From Rhizobium viscosum (GTDB lineage: Bacteria; Pseudomonadota; Alphaproteobacteria; Rhizobiales; Rhizobiaceae): DNA of 64,000 nucleotides. The stretch is taken from the NCBI RefSeq assembly GCF_014873945.1, contig NZ_JADBEC010000001.1:2026001-2090000 (forward strand), written 5' to 3'. Both the position numbers and the translations under genes were made by a program. The notes below the pieces were generated by a model. It was not told where the DNA came from. It worked only from the letters and a program-made list of their open reading frames with translations, and searched no databases. Shown one piece after another: positions 9,219 through 17,892 of the stretch (position 1 is its first letter; each line of letters begins with the position of its first letter).

Positions 9219-9243
9219 AACCCGCATCCGCGGCTTTTGTTCC
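9219..9243 (-). promoter_or_regulatory. Putative EcfG promoter of the DUF3309 gene
   Basis: Read on the minus strand: GGAAC, 16 bases, GGTT. The rhizobial EcfG/RpoE2 consensus is GGAAC-N16/17-CGTT, so the -35 is perfect and the -10 differs at one less-constrained base. It ends 40 bases upstream of the start codon. Confidence 0.5.
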
Positions 9244-9390
9244 CGGCTAAACTCTCAGAATATCACGGCGGCGTTATCGCCCATTGGGACAGAAGCCGAA
9301 TTTAGCCGGTTCCTTCGAAAGCAAGTCGGCGAAATGTTATCGGGCATTTTCGAATATGGTTAAAAATCCCTTTGAATACAATATGTTGCG

Positions 9391-9460
9391 GTGAACAAAG
9401 CAGGAAAACGAAGATGTCTCCGATTCGTCAGCGATTCGTTCCGGCTTTGATCAGTCAGGA
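9391..9460 (+). repeat. Intergenic repeat, copy A
   Basis: First of three degenerate direct copies in the gene-free stretch 9179-10036. It starts gtgaacaaag, then has two GATTCGT heptamers 11 bases apart (9422, 9433), then ccggcttt. The order of the spacer words differs slightly from copy B. No convincing gene is present between 9179 and 10036. Confidence 0.7.
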
Positions 9461-9608
9461 CTTTTCATCGGCTTGCCGGCGCCGGCCTGCTTAAGGCTCC
9501 GTAAATTCAGCATGTAAAAGATTAACGCGATCCGAGAGCTCGGATAACTGCGCAAATCCGAAACCCGCATCTTGGGCTCGGTGACGAAAGCGTCCACAAG
9601 ATATCGCC

Positions 9609-9672
9609 GTGAACGAAAGGGGAAAACCTCGACAGCAGCGATTCGTCTCCGATTCGTTCCGGCTTTGGTCGA
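9609..9672 (+). repeat. Intergenic repeat, copy B
   Basis: Second copy, 218 bases after copy A: gtgaacgaaag, a purine-rich stretch, then GATTCGT at 9640 and 9651 (again 11 bases apart), then ccggctttg. Confidence 0.75.
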
Positions 9673-9811
9673 AGCGTTAATTTTGGGCTTGACCTTTGCG
9701 TTTTTACGATGCGGCAAGAAGCGTTAATCGCGGTCGCCAGTATTTGTTCGCAGGCGAGTCTGCAGATTCAGCATCTAGTGTAAAAAAGCGATTCAAAATC
9801 AATACTTAGCC

Positions 9812-9879
9812 GTGAACAAAAGCTGAATCAGCCGGAGTCAGCGATTCGTCTCCGATTCGTTCTCAAGCTGTTCCGAATC
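9812..9879 (+). repeat. Intergenic repeat, copy C
   Basis: Third copy, 203 bases after copy B: gtgaacaaaagc, then GATTCGT at 9843 and 9854. The 20-base core at 9841-9860 is identical to 9639-9658 in copy B. Five or more further GANTC sites lie in and just before it. Confidence 0.75.
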
Positions 9880-10036
9880 TTAAATCAAGGACTTAGCGGG
9901 CTGTGACTTCCGTGCTCAATCCAAAGTCTATTTCAAATCTGCCCTTGCGTTTGAAGCTTCGGCTGTCCATGTGTTCTGTGCTTCATTCGCGGCTCCGACT
10001 TGACCCCGGGGCGTCACCGCCTCACTTGCATGGAAC

Positions 10037-13000
10037 ATGACACTGACTTCACAGCCGATGATACTGAGCGGGCGCGGCGTGACCGCGGTGCTCGGACCGA
10101 CCAATACCGGCAAGACCCATTATGCGATCGAACGTATGGTGGCGCATGGTACAGGTGTCATCGGCCTGCCGCTCCGCCTGCTGGCGCGCGAAGTCTATAC
10201 GCGCGTCGTCGAAAAGGTGGGCGCCCAGAATGTGGCGCTGGTGACCGGCGAAGAAAAGATCTCGCCGCCGAATGCGCGTTTCTCCGTCTGCACGGTCGAA
10301 GCGATGCCGCGGGAAACCAAGGCAGCTTTCGTCGCTATCGATGAAGTGCAGCTCGCAGGAGATCTCGAGCGCGGCCATATCTTTACAGACCGTATCCTGC
10401 ATCTACGCGGCCGCGAGGAGACGCTTCTATTGGGTGCCGGCACCATGCGGCCGATCCTGCAGCAGCTTCTGCCGGGGATTACCGTCACGGAGCGGCCGCG
10501 GCTTTCCCACCTACTCTATGCCGGGCAAAAGAAGATTACCCGGCTGCCGCAGCGTTCGGCGATCGTCGCCTTCTCGGCGGACGAAGTTTATGCGATCGCA
10601 GAACTGATCCGGCGCCAGCGCGGCGGCGCGGCTGTGGTGCTCGGGGCGCTCAGCCCCCGCACCCGCAATGCGCAGGTGGCACTCTACCAGGAGGGCGACG
10701 TCGAATATCTCGTCGCGACCGATGCGATCGGCATGGGCCTCAATCTCGATGTCGACCATGTGGCCTTTGCGCAGGACCGGAAGTTCGACGGTTATCAATT
10801 CCGCAACCTCAACCCCGGCGAGCTCGGCCAGATCGCTGGCCGCGCCGGCCGCCATGTGCGCGACGGAACCTTTGGCGTCACCGGCCAGGTTTCACCCTTC
10901 GATGAAGAACTCGTGCAACGCATCGAGGGCCATGAGTTCGACAATATCAAGGTTCTCCAATGGCGCACCAAGGACCTCGATTTTTCCTCGATACAATCCC
11001 TGCGGGCAAGCCTTGAGACCGGGCCCCGCGTGCCGGGGCTGACGCGAGCGCTGCCGTCCGTCGACCAGCAAGCGCTCGACCATTTGTCGCGCTATCCGGA
11101 AATCATTGATCTCGCTAACACGCCGGCGCGGGTCGAAAAGCTCTGGGAGGCTTGCGCTCTGCCGGACTATCGGCGCATAACGCCTGCGCAACATGCCGAT
11201 CTTATTTCTACCCTCTTTTCCGATCTGGTGCGCTATGGCACGGTGAACGAGCAGTTTCTAGCCGAACAGGTTCATCGTTCGGATCGGACAGATGGAGAAA
11301 TTGACACTCTTTCGGCGCGAATCGCGCAGATAAGAACCTGGACCTATGTATCGAATCGGCCCGGCTGGCTTGCCGATCCGACACACTGGCAGGAAAAGAC
11401 GCGGGAAATCGAAGATCGATTGTCCGATGCGTTACATGAAAGGTTGACGAAACGCTTTGTTGATCGCAGGACATCTGTGCTCATGAAGCGCCTGAGAGAG
11501 AATGCGATGCTGGAAGCTGAAATCAGTGTGAATGGCGATGTCTTTGTCGAAGGACATCATGTGGGGCAGTTGACCGGGTTCCGTTTCACGCCTGTCGGGG
11601 GAACGGACGGGCCGGACGCCAAGGCGGTTCAGGCTGCGTCGCAGAAGGCGCTTGCTCTTGAATTCGAAGCTCGCGCCGCACGCTTGCACGCCGCAGGCAA
11701 TGCCGATCTGGCGATCGGTTCGGATGGGCTGGTCCGTTGGCTCGGCGATCCCGTCGGCCGCCTTTCGGGCAGTGACCATGTGATGCGTCCGCGTGTCATC
11801 CTGCTTGCCGACGAGCAGCTCACGGGCAATGCGCGCGACCATGTCGCCGCCCGTATCGAGCGTTTCGTCAATCATCATATCAGCACGGTGCTGAAGCCGC
11901 TCGACGACCTATCGCGCGCCGAAGACCTGCAGGGTCTTGCCAAGGGGCTCGCCTTCCAGCTCGTCGAGAATCTCGGCGTGCTCTTCCGCCGCGACGTGAC
12001 GGAAGAAGTGAAGTCTCTGGATCAGGATGCGCGCGCTTCCATGCGCCGCTACGGTATCCGCTTCGGCGCTTATCATATCTTCGTGCCGGCGCTTCTGAAG
12101 CCGGCGCCGGCAGAGCTCATCACCCTGCTCTGGGGGCTCAAGAATGACGGCCTCGACAAGCCGGGCTACGGCGATCTCATTCCGGTGCTCGCTGCCGGCC
12201 GCACCTCCGTGGTCACCGATCCGAGCTTCGAGCGTATGTTCTACAAGCTCGCGGGCTTCCGCTTCCTCGGCAAGCGCGCCGTGCGTATCGACATTCTCGA
12301 GCGTCTGGCCGACCTCATCCGTCCGCTGCTGCAGTGGAAGCCGGGTCAGGGCACGCGTCCGGACGGCGCCTATGACGGTCGCCGCTTCACGACGACGACG
12401 GCGATGCTGTCCATTCTCGGTGCGACGCTCGAAGATATGGAAGAGATCCTCAAGGGTCTCGGCTACCGCGCCGACGCCGTGAAGGTCGAGGAGGCAGCTG
12501 CATTCCTCGCCACGCAGGATGCAGCATCCGCTCCGGCTGCGGCGGTGGCTGAGGCCGCAGCAGAGGAAACGGCTGAAAAGGCCGATCATGACGACGCAGA
12601 TGGCGCTTCGGAAGAAGTGCCCGCGGTCGAAGCCGCACCGGTGGCTGCGGAAACGCCTGCAGGTGCCGAAGGTTCGGCTGAGGCGGGCGAAGCTGCGGAA
12701 CCGAAGCCGGTTCTCCTGTGGCGCCTCGGTGGCCGCAACGAAAACCAGCGCCAGGCGCGCGGCCATGGCGACCGCCGTGGCGGACAGGGCCAAGGCCAGG
12801 GTCAGGACCGCGGCGAGCGCAACAATCGTCGCCAGGGCGGTAGCGAAGGCGGCGAGAGCCGGGACGGCAATCGCAATAACAACCGCAACCGGGATGGCGG
12901 CAATCGCGACGGTAACCGGGAAGGCGGCAATCGTGATGGGGGCAGGCCCCAGCATGCGCGCAATGACCGCAACGAGCAGCGCGGTGACCGTCAGGACCGC

Positions 13001-13162
13001 GGAGACCGCAAGGATCGTGGCGATCGCAACGACCGTAACAGCAACCGCGGCAATTCGCAGCCGCTGCGCTTCGAGGCCAAGCCGCCGCGCAAGGAGAAGC
13101 CGATCGATCCGGATTCGCCCTTCGCTAAGCTTGCAGCGCTCAAGGAGCAGATGAAGAAGTAA
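10037..13162 (+). CDS. Suv3-like superfamily 2 RNA/DNA helicase with long disordered tail
   Basis: A 1041-residue helicase related to the mitochondrial RNA helicase Suv3. Walker A is GPTNTGKT (residues 20-27), Walker B is the unusual DEVQ (102-105) that marks the Suv3 group, and motif VI is QIAGRAGRH near residue 275. A Suv3-type C-terminal region follows. From about residue 825 the chain becomes low complexity: first Ala/Glu-rich and acidic, then about 130 residues dominated by Arg, Asn, Gly, Asp and Gln (for example RNNNRNRDGGNRDGN), ending in a basic lysine-rich tail. Such tails bind RNA and may promote condensates. The next gene, an S4 RNA-binding protein, starts 2 bases after its stop, so an RNA-metabolism pair is likely. 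Confidence 0.88.
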   Translation: MTLTSQPMILSGRGVTAVLGPTNTGKTHYAIERMVAHGTGVIGLPLRLLAREVYTRVVEKVGAQNVALVTGEEKISPPNARFSVCTVEAMPRETKAAFVAIDEVQLAGDLERGHIFTDRILHLRGREETLLLGAGTMRPILQQLLPGITVTERPRLSHLLYAGQKKITRLPQRSAIVAFSADEVYAIAELIRRQRGGAAVVLGALSPRTRNAQVALYQEGDVEYLVATDAIGMGLNLDVDHVAFAQDRKFDGYQFRNLNPGELGQIAGRAGRHVRDGTFGVTGQVSPFDEELVQRIEGHEFDNIKVLQWRTKDLDFSSIQSLRASLETGPRVPGLTRALPSVDQQALDHLSRYPEIIDLANTPARVEKLWEACALPDYRRITPAQHADLISTLFSDLVRYGTVNEQFLAEQVHRSDRTDGEIDTLSARIAQIRTWTYVSNRPGWLADPTHWQEKTREIEDRLSDALHERLTKRFVDRRTSVLMKRLRENAMLEAEISVNGDVFVEGHHVGQLTGFRFTPVGGTDGPDAKAVQAASQKALALEFEARAARLHAAGNADLAIGSDGLVRWLGDPVGRLSGSDHVMRPRVILLADEQLTGNARDHVAARIERFVNHHISTVLKPLDDLSRAEDLQGLAKGLAFQLVENLGVLFRRDVTEEVKSLDQDARASMRRYGIRFGAYHIFVPALLKPAPAELITLLWGLKNDGLDKPGYGDLIPVLAAGRTSVVTDPSFERMFYKLAGFRFLGKRAVRIDILERLADLIRPLLQWKPGQGTRPDGAYDGRRFTTTTAMLSILGATLEDMEEILKGLGYRADAVKVEEAAAFLATQDAASAPAAAVAEAAAEETAEKADHDDADGASEEVPAVEAAPVAAETPAGAEGSAEAGEAAEPKPVLLWRLGGRNENQRQARGHGDRRGGQGQGQGQDRGERNNRRQGGSEGGESRDGNRNNNRNRDGGNRDGNREGGNRDGGRPQHARNDRNEQRGDRQDRGDRKDRGDRNDRNSNRGNSQPLRFEAKPPRKEKPIDPDSPFAKLAALKEQMKK

Positions 13163-13164
13163 TC

Positions 13165-13569
13165 ATGGGCGGAGAGACACAGCCAGGGAGCGGTTCGCGC
13201 CAGCGCATCGACAAATGGCTGTTCTTCGCACGTATGGTGAAATCGCGCTCGCTGGCGCAGAGCCATATCCAGTCCGGTCACGTCAGTATCAATGGCGCGC
13301 GCTGTGCGCAGCCGAGCCAGACGGTCAAGGTGGGCGATCGTGTTGAGCTGACGCTGGAGCGGCGGGATGTCATTCTCGTCGTCCGGCTGCCTGGCGAGCG
13401 ACGCGGACCCTATGAGGAGGCGAAGCTGCTTTATGAGGATCTGTCGCCGCCTCCGGATGTGGCAAAACGCCTCACCCCCTATGAGCAGGCTATTCGGGCC
13501 ACCGGCTCCGGAAGACCGACGAAAAAGGAGCGACGCGCAATCGACAGGCTGATGTCGGACGAGGATTAG
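13165..13569 (+). CDS. S4-domain RNA-binding protein (Hsp15-like)
   Basis: 134 residues. The S4 fold spans about residues 13-75 (RIDKWLFFARMVKSRSLAQ, HIQSGHVSINGARCAQPS, VKVGDRVEL), with a basic C-terminal extension. Hsp15 (HslR) in E. coli binds stalled 50S subunits carrying nascent chains; this protein is probably the counterpart, though rhizobial members are only named 'RNA-binding S4'. The start lies 2 bases after the helicase stop, which indicates translational coupling. Confidence 0.85.
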   Translation: MGGETQPGSGSRQRIDKWLFFARMVKSRSLAQSHIQSGHVSINGARCAQPSQTVKVGDRVELTLERRDVILVVRLPGERRGPYEEAKLLYEDLSPPPDVAKRLTPYEQAIRATGSGRPTKKERRAIDRLMSDED

Positions 13570-13765
13570 AAAACTCTTCCTGCCGTCAGCTTTTCGAAGA
13601 TCGTTTGTCCTTGAAATCCTGCTATAAAGCCGATACGTGACACACAACCTGCCGGGTAGCGTGCTTGCCTCCCAAGCCTGTCCACGCTTTCTTTCCGGCT
13701 AGGGGGACAGGCGCGACGTTCCAGGTTGCCCGGCCCCGCCCGTATGGAAAATCCTGGAGTTCTTC

Positions 13766-14104
<339 letters not shown>

Positions 14105-14168
14105 AAATTTCGACGTCCGGCGTCGCTGAAACCGGGTTCAGCGGCAGCTTAAACGTTTCAAATTACGC

Positions 14169-14208
14169 GTGAGTCACATGAGCGCTATGTGTTGCCCACA
14201 TGACTCAC
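14169..14208. promoter_or_regulatory. Nested 40-base palindrome between fdxA and carD
   Basis: GTGAGTCA (14169-14176) pairs with TGACTCAC (14201-14208); inside it CACAT and ATGTG form a second dyad. No T-tract follows, so it is not a classical terminator. Each outer arm contains a GANTC methylation site. The rest of 14105-14501 shows a second small hairpin (CGCTGAA / TTCAGCG near 14123-14142) and otherwise AT-rich leader sequence, with no gene. Confidence 0.5.
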
Positions 14209-14501
14209 ACTAAGCAAATTATTGATTTCCTCATATTTTTGTGATACGTTCACCACACTGTTCCATTTGTGGCATGACGCATGCCCAAAACCATCACGAA
14301 AGTAAAACAAATCCGTACGCGGTTTCCGTGACATATCAATAACTTGAGCTGTCGGATCCCAAGATCGCGCGCAAGGATACCTTTTGCTTCTGTCTGGTGG
14401 AACCAGAGTGAAGTCACCCGACGGGTTTAACCGTCTCATCCGGGCCTGACTGACCCGGCTCCGGCCGCCGCCGGTAGCGTAACAGGGAGTTTTTGATTAG
14501 A

Positions 14502-15074
14502 ATGACCATCCAGCAGAAAAAACCTTCTACCGCACGTCACGGCTTCAAGACTGGTGAATCGATCGTGTACCCCGCACACGGCGTCGGTACCATCACGGCT
14601 ATCGAAGAGCAAGAAGTCGCCGGCATGAAGCTTGAACTTTTCGTCATCGATTTCGAAAAGGACAAGATGCGTCTGAAGGTTCCGGTCGCGAAAGCCATGA
14701 GCATCGGCATGCGCAAGCTTTCCGAGACCGACTTCGTTGAGCGCGCCCTCAAGGTCGTGCAGGGCAAAGCTCGCGTCAAGCGCACCATGTGGTCCCGCCG
14801 CGCCCAGGAGTATGATGCCAAGATCAATTCCGGCGACCTGATTTCCATCGCAGAAGTCGTTCGCGATCTCTACCGTGCCGAGAACCAGCCGGAGCAGTCC
14901 TATTCCGAGCGTCAGCTCTATGAGGCTGCCCTCGACCGGATGGCTCGCGAAATCGCTGCCGTCAACAAGATGTCTGAAACCGAAGCTGTTCGCCTCGTCG
15001 AGACCAATCTCAACAAGGGTCCGAAGCGTGGCAAGGTAATCGAGGAAGACGATTCGCAGGACGAGGCCGCTTGA
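14502..15074 (+). CDS. CarD/CdnL-family transcriptional regulator
   Basis: 190 residues. The N-terminal CarD/TRCF RNA-polymerase-interacting domain spans about residues 12-75 (FKTGESIVYPAHGVGTITAI, MKLELFVIDFEKDKMRLKVPV), followed by a helical C-terminal domain that contacts DNA at the upstream edge of the -10 element. CdnL in Caulobacter stabilises open complexes at housekeeping promoters and supports growth. The ATG at 14502 lies 12 bases after GGGAG; an in-frame TTG at 14493 is the alternative. It has a long leader of nearly 400 bases and its own terminator. Confidence 0.92.
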   Translation: MTIQQKKPSTARHGFKTGESIVYPAHGVGTITAIEEQEVAGMKLELFVIDFEKDKMRLKVPVAKAMSIGMRKLSETDFVERALKVVQGKARVKRTMWSRRAQEYDAKINSGDLISIAEVVRDLYRAENQPEQSYSERQLYEAALDRMAREIAAVNKMSETEAVRLVETNLNKGPKRGKVIEEDDSQDEAA

Positions 15075-15096
15075 TAGCGCTTTGTTTTTGCACATG

Positions 15097-15126
15097 AAAA
15101 AACCCGGCCTTGGAGCCGGGTTTTTT
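15097..15126 (+). terminator. Terminator of carD
   Basis: AAAAAACCCGGC / GCCGGGTTTTTT, an 11-12 base stem that ends in a T-tract and should work in both directions; 23 bases after the carD stop. Confidence 0.92.
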
Positions 15127-15129
15127 ATT

Positions 15130-15154
15130 GGAACTTTTTTGCCGTTGCGACGTT
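15130..15154 (+). promoter_or_regulatory. EcfG (RpoE2) promoter upstream of rpoH2
   Basis: GGAAC, exactly 16 bases, CGTT: a perfect match to the rhizobial EcfG consensus. It sits just after the carD terminator and 303 bases before rpoH2. In Sinorhizobium meliloti, rpoH2 transcription is reported to depend on RpoE2, which agrees. Confidence 0.8.
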
Positions 15155-15241
15155 CATACACAGTAATGCGGACATGACCGGAGCCCATGAAGCTCGGTTT
15201 GAATTCCGCTGAAGCTGTCAGCGTTCGATGAGGAGCGGATC

Positions 15242-15313
15242 ATGATTTCCAGAATTTGCCTTTCCGGCAATCTCAAGAAACAGATCCAGCCCTGCCGTCT
15301 TGCCGGCACATGA
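15242..15313 (+). CDS. Possible 23-residue leader peptide upstream of rpoH2
   Basis: ATG to TGA frame starting MISRICLSGNLKKQIQP and containing two cysteines. AGGAG lies 6 bases before the ATG, an ideal spacing. It lies inside the transcript expected from the EcfG promoter at 15130 and just before a strong hairpin, so it could be a leader peptide, a stress-induced small protein, or part of a small RNA. Nothing in its composition proves translation. Confidence 0.35.
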   Translation: MISRICLSGNLKKQIQPCRLAGT

Positions 15314-15323
15314 CGAGAGATAG

Positions 15324-15358
15324 GGCCTCCTCCTGAAAAGTCCAGGAGGAGGCCTTTA
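15324..15358 (+). terminator. Strong hairpin between leader peptide and rpoH2
   Basis: GGCCTCCTCCTG / CAGGAGGAGGCC, a 12-base perfect stem with a 7-base loop, followed by only three T. It could end a small RNA of about 200 bases started at the EcfG promoter, or attenuate rpoH2. The 5' arm carries an anti-Shine-Dalgarno-like CCTCCTCC. Confidence 0.55.
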
Positions 15359-15456
15359 TGCATTCAAGACCCCTGGTTTGCTCCGGTGCAGCGATGTTCC
15401 GGAAACGATGTTTGCTTGTTCATTTTTAGGCACGTGGCCCATTTAGGAGAGCGATT

Positions 15457-16320
15457 ATGAAGAACATGTCTGCAGATCGGCGCATGATCAAAATAGCAAT
15501 GGCGGCTCCCTATCTTGCCCGTGAAGAAGAGCACAATCTGGCCATCCGCTGGAAGGATCACGAAGACCGCGGCGCCCGCAACCAGATCGCCATGGCGCAT
15601 ATGCGTCTCGTCATTTCCATGGCAGGCAAGTTCCGTAATTTCGGCCTGCCGATGAGCGATCTCGTGCAGGAAGGCTATGTCGGGCTTCTCGAGGCCGCGG
15701 CCCGGTTCGAACCGGCGCGCGATGTGCGCTTTTCCACCTACGCAAGCTGGTGGATCCGCGCCTCGATCCAGGACTATATCCTACGCAATTGGTCGATCGT
15801 GCGCGGCGGTACGAGTTCAGCCCAGAAGGCACTGTTCTTCAATCTGCGACGTCTGCGCGCCAAGCTCGCCAAGGGCGATACGCAGCTGACACTGCAATCC
15901 ATTCATCAGGAAATCGCCGCTGCACTCGGTGTCAGCCTTGCCGACGTACAGACCATGGATGCGCGCCTTTCCGGCAACGACGCATCATTGCAGGCGCCTT
16001 CCGTTTCAGGTGATGCCGACAGTGCGGAAAAGATGGATTTCCTCGTCAGCGACGAACCGCTGCCGGATGAGCAAGTCTCGAACATGATCGACGGCGAACG
16101 CCGCCGGGTCTGGCTTGCATCTGCCCTCAAGCATCTCAACGAGCGTGAAATGAAGATCATCAGCGCGCGGCGCCTCGCCGAAGATGGAGCAACACTCGAA
16201 GAGCTCGGCGCTGACCTCGGCATTTCCAAGGAGCGCGTGCGCCAGATCGAAAGCCGGGCGATGGAAAAGCTTCGCACGGCGCTCGTCAGCGCCGATCCGC
16301 ATATGGCAGCCTATGCTTGA
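15457..16320 (+). CDS. rpoH2: RNA polymerase sigma factor RpoH2 (sigma-32 type)
   Basis: 287-residue group-3-like sigma factor of the RpoH family. Region 2 is MAHMRLVISMAGKFRNFGLP, DLVQEGYVGLLEAAARF and the -10 reading segment STYASWWIRASIQDYILRNW. The RpoH box QKALFFNLRRLRAKL follows. Region 4 ends GISKERVRQIESRAMEKLR. The N-terminus and length match rhizobial RpoH2 rather than RpoH1. In rhizobia RpoH2 acts in oxidative and salt stress. A TAGGAGAG ribosome site precedes the ATG. Transcription from the EcfG promoter would place it below the general stress response. Confidence 0.93.
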   Translation: MKNMSADRRMIKIAMAAPYLAREEEHNLAIRWKDHEDRGARNQIAMAHMRLVISMAGKFRNFGLPMSDLVQEGYVGLLEAAARFEPARDVRFSTYASWWIRASIQDYILRNWSIVRGGTSSAQKALFFNLRRLRAKLAKGDTQLTLQSIHQEIAAALGVSLADVQTMDARLSGNDASLQAPSVSGDADSAEKMDFLVSDEPLPDEQVSNMIDGERRRVWLASALKHLNEREMKIISARRLAEDGATLEELGADLGISKERVRQIESRAMEKLRTALVSADPHMAAYA

Positions 16321-16349
16321 CTAAGAATTACTCCCCAGCAGCACAGACT

Positions 16350-16378
16350 GGCCCGGCACAAGCCGGGCCTTCTTTTAT
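16350..16378. terminator. Bidirectional terminator between rpoH2 and M48 gene
   Basis: GGCCCGGC / GCCGGGCC with a 4-base loop, followed by a T-rich run on the plus strand. It overlaps the stop codon area of the convergent protease gene. Confidence 0.85.
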
Positions 16379-17892
16379 TCGGAGATAATCTTCACGCGGT
16401 CGCCGGGAGAGATGGCAGCGCCCGTTGGCAGGGCGTTGATCAGTTTGAAGAGATCAAGCTTGCGATCGGTACCCATCATGCGGGAAGCGAGCGTGGTTAT
16501 GTTCTCACCAGGGCGGACTGTGACCACCCGCACGCGCAGCGGCTTCAGCGAAGCGGCTTCGTCCGGCGTCATGCGGCGGAAGCTTGCGCGCAGAACGTTT
16601 GCCGTCGGCTCCAGCGACGGGCTGCCTTTCGGCACCGCCGTCAGAAAGCGGAAGATCTGATTGTTGTTTCTGATGACCGTGACATCGAAGTCCCAGCGGT
16701 CGGCGGTGGCGCGCGCGGTCGCAGCCTCCATGCCATTGACGTTGATCGGCTGGATGGTTGAGGGATCGAGGCCGGTAACCCAGCCGCTGGAAATGTAATT
16801 CGTCAGGCTCTGGTTCTGGTTGTCGGCCACGCCGTCAAAACGGATGGCGATATCGTTCGGGCCGGTTGCCATGACGGCTTCGACTTTGTTGTCGATGCTG
16901 AAGTCGGGCGGCACGTCGAAGCGGATGCCGAGGCCGCCGTGCAGGAAGGTCTGGCCACGCACATAGCCCTCTTCCGGACTGTCGCCGTAGAGAAGGCCGT
17001 CGATGCCATCGAGATAGTAATCACGGCCCTTGTCGCCGACTGCGCCTTCCTGCCCGAAGGCGCGCGCGTGGCTGCGGGCAAGCTCGATGCGCTGGGCGGA
17101 GTTCGGATGGCTCGACAGGAAGTCCAGGCTCTGGTCGGCCTCGGGATCGACCGACATGAAGCGGCTGTAAGCGGCCATGGAATCGAGGAAACGGGCTGCG
17201 GCATAAGGATCATAGCCGGCTTCGCCGAGCATGCGTACGCCAATGACGTCGGCCTGCAGTTCCTGCTGGCGGGAGAAGGCAGCAAGACGCAGCTTGCCGC
17301 GGGCAAGCGCCTGTTTGCCGGCTATATCGCTAGACAGCACTTCGGCGACGACACGGCTGGCAATGACTTCCGCCTCTTCACGCTTCTGCCGCTCGATGCC
17401 ATGATTTGCAGTGACGTGGCCCATCTCGTGTGACAGCACGGCCGCGACTTCCGAGGCATCGTTGGCGAGAGCCAGCAGACCGCGGGTGACATAGAGATAA
17501 CCGCCCGGCAGCGCGAAGGCATTGATAGCGGGCGAGTTGAGGATGGTGATGCGGTAGGACTGGCTCGGATTTTCCGAAACGGCCGTCAGCGCGCCGGCGA
17601 TGCGCGCGACGAGGCGCTCGGTCTTGGCGTCCTTGTATTCGCCGCCATAACTCGCGACGATGCGCGGATGCTCGCGGGCGCCCATGGCGGCGCGCGGGTC
17701 GTTCTTCTGCACTTCGTCGACGATTTGCGGATTAGATGAAGGGCCGACGGTCGGCTGATAGGATTGTTGGATCAACGACTCGCAGCTGTTCAGCGCGACG
17801 GCGCAGGCCGACAGCAACAGGAAACGACGCGCCCAACGGCGCGGCGCAAAAAAGGCATCACTGGAAAGCGCGGGCGATTTCCACGTCGTCAT
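16375..17892 (-). CDS. M48-family metalloprotease lipoprotein with C-terminal LysM-like region
   Basis: 505 residues, a periplasmic zinc protease of the BepA/YfgC type that trims or assembles outer-membrane proteins. The export signal RRFLLLSACAVALNSC ends in a lipobox-like LNSC. The zinc site HEMGHVTANHG and the downstream Glu in QQELQADVIG are intact. A C-terminal stretch, VRPGENITTLASRMMGT and SPGDRVKIIS, resembles LysM and may hold the protein to peptidoglycan. The start at 17892 (MTTWKSP) is preferred because longer frames add charged residues before the signal. Convergent with rpoH2. No TPR domain, unlike E. coli BepA. Confidence 0.88.
   Translation of the reverse strand: MTTWKSPALSSDAFFAPRRWARRFLLLSACAVALNSCESLIQQSYQPTVGPSSNPQIVDEVQKNDPRAAMGAREHPRIVASYGGEYKDAKTERLVARIAGALTAVSENPSQSYRITILNSPAINAFALPGGYLYVTRGLLALANDASEVAAVLSHEMGHVTANHGIERQKREEAEVIASRVVAEVLSSDIAGKQALARGKLRLAAFSRQQELQADVIGVRMLGEAGYDPYAAARFLDSMAAYSRFMSVDPEADQSLDFLSSHPNSAQRIELARSHARAFGQEGAVGDKGRDYYLDGIDGLLYGDSPEEGYVRGQTFLHGGLGIRFDVPPDFSIDNKVEAVMATGPNDIAIRFDGVADNQNQSLTNYISSGWVTGLDPSTIQPINVNGMEAATARATADRWDFDVTVIRNNNQIFRFLTAVPKGSPSLEPTANVLRASFRRMTPDEAASLKPLRVRVVTVRPGENITTLASRMMGTDRKLDLFKLINALPTGAAISPGDRVKIISE

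Noticed and set aside
9391..9879. Possible CRISPR array
   Set aside because: Only three unequal, degenerate repeats with a period near 210 bases and no cas genes.
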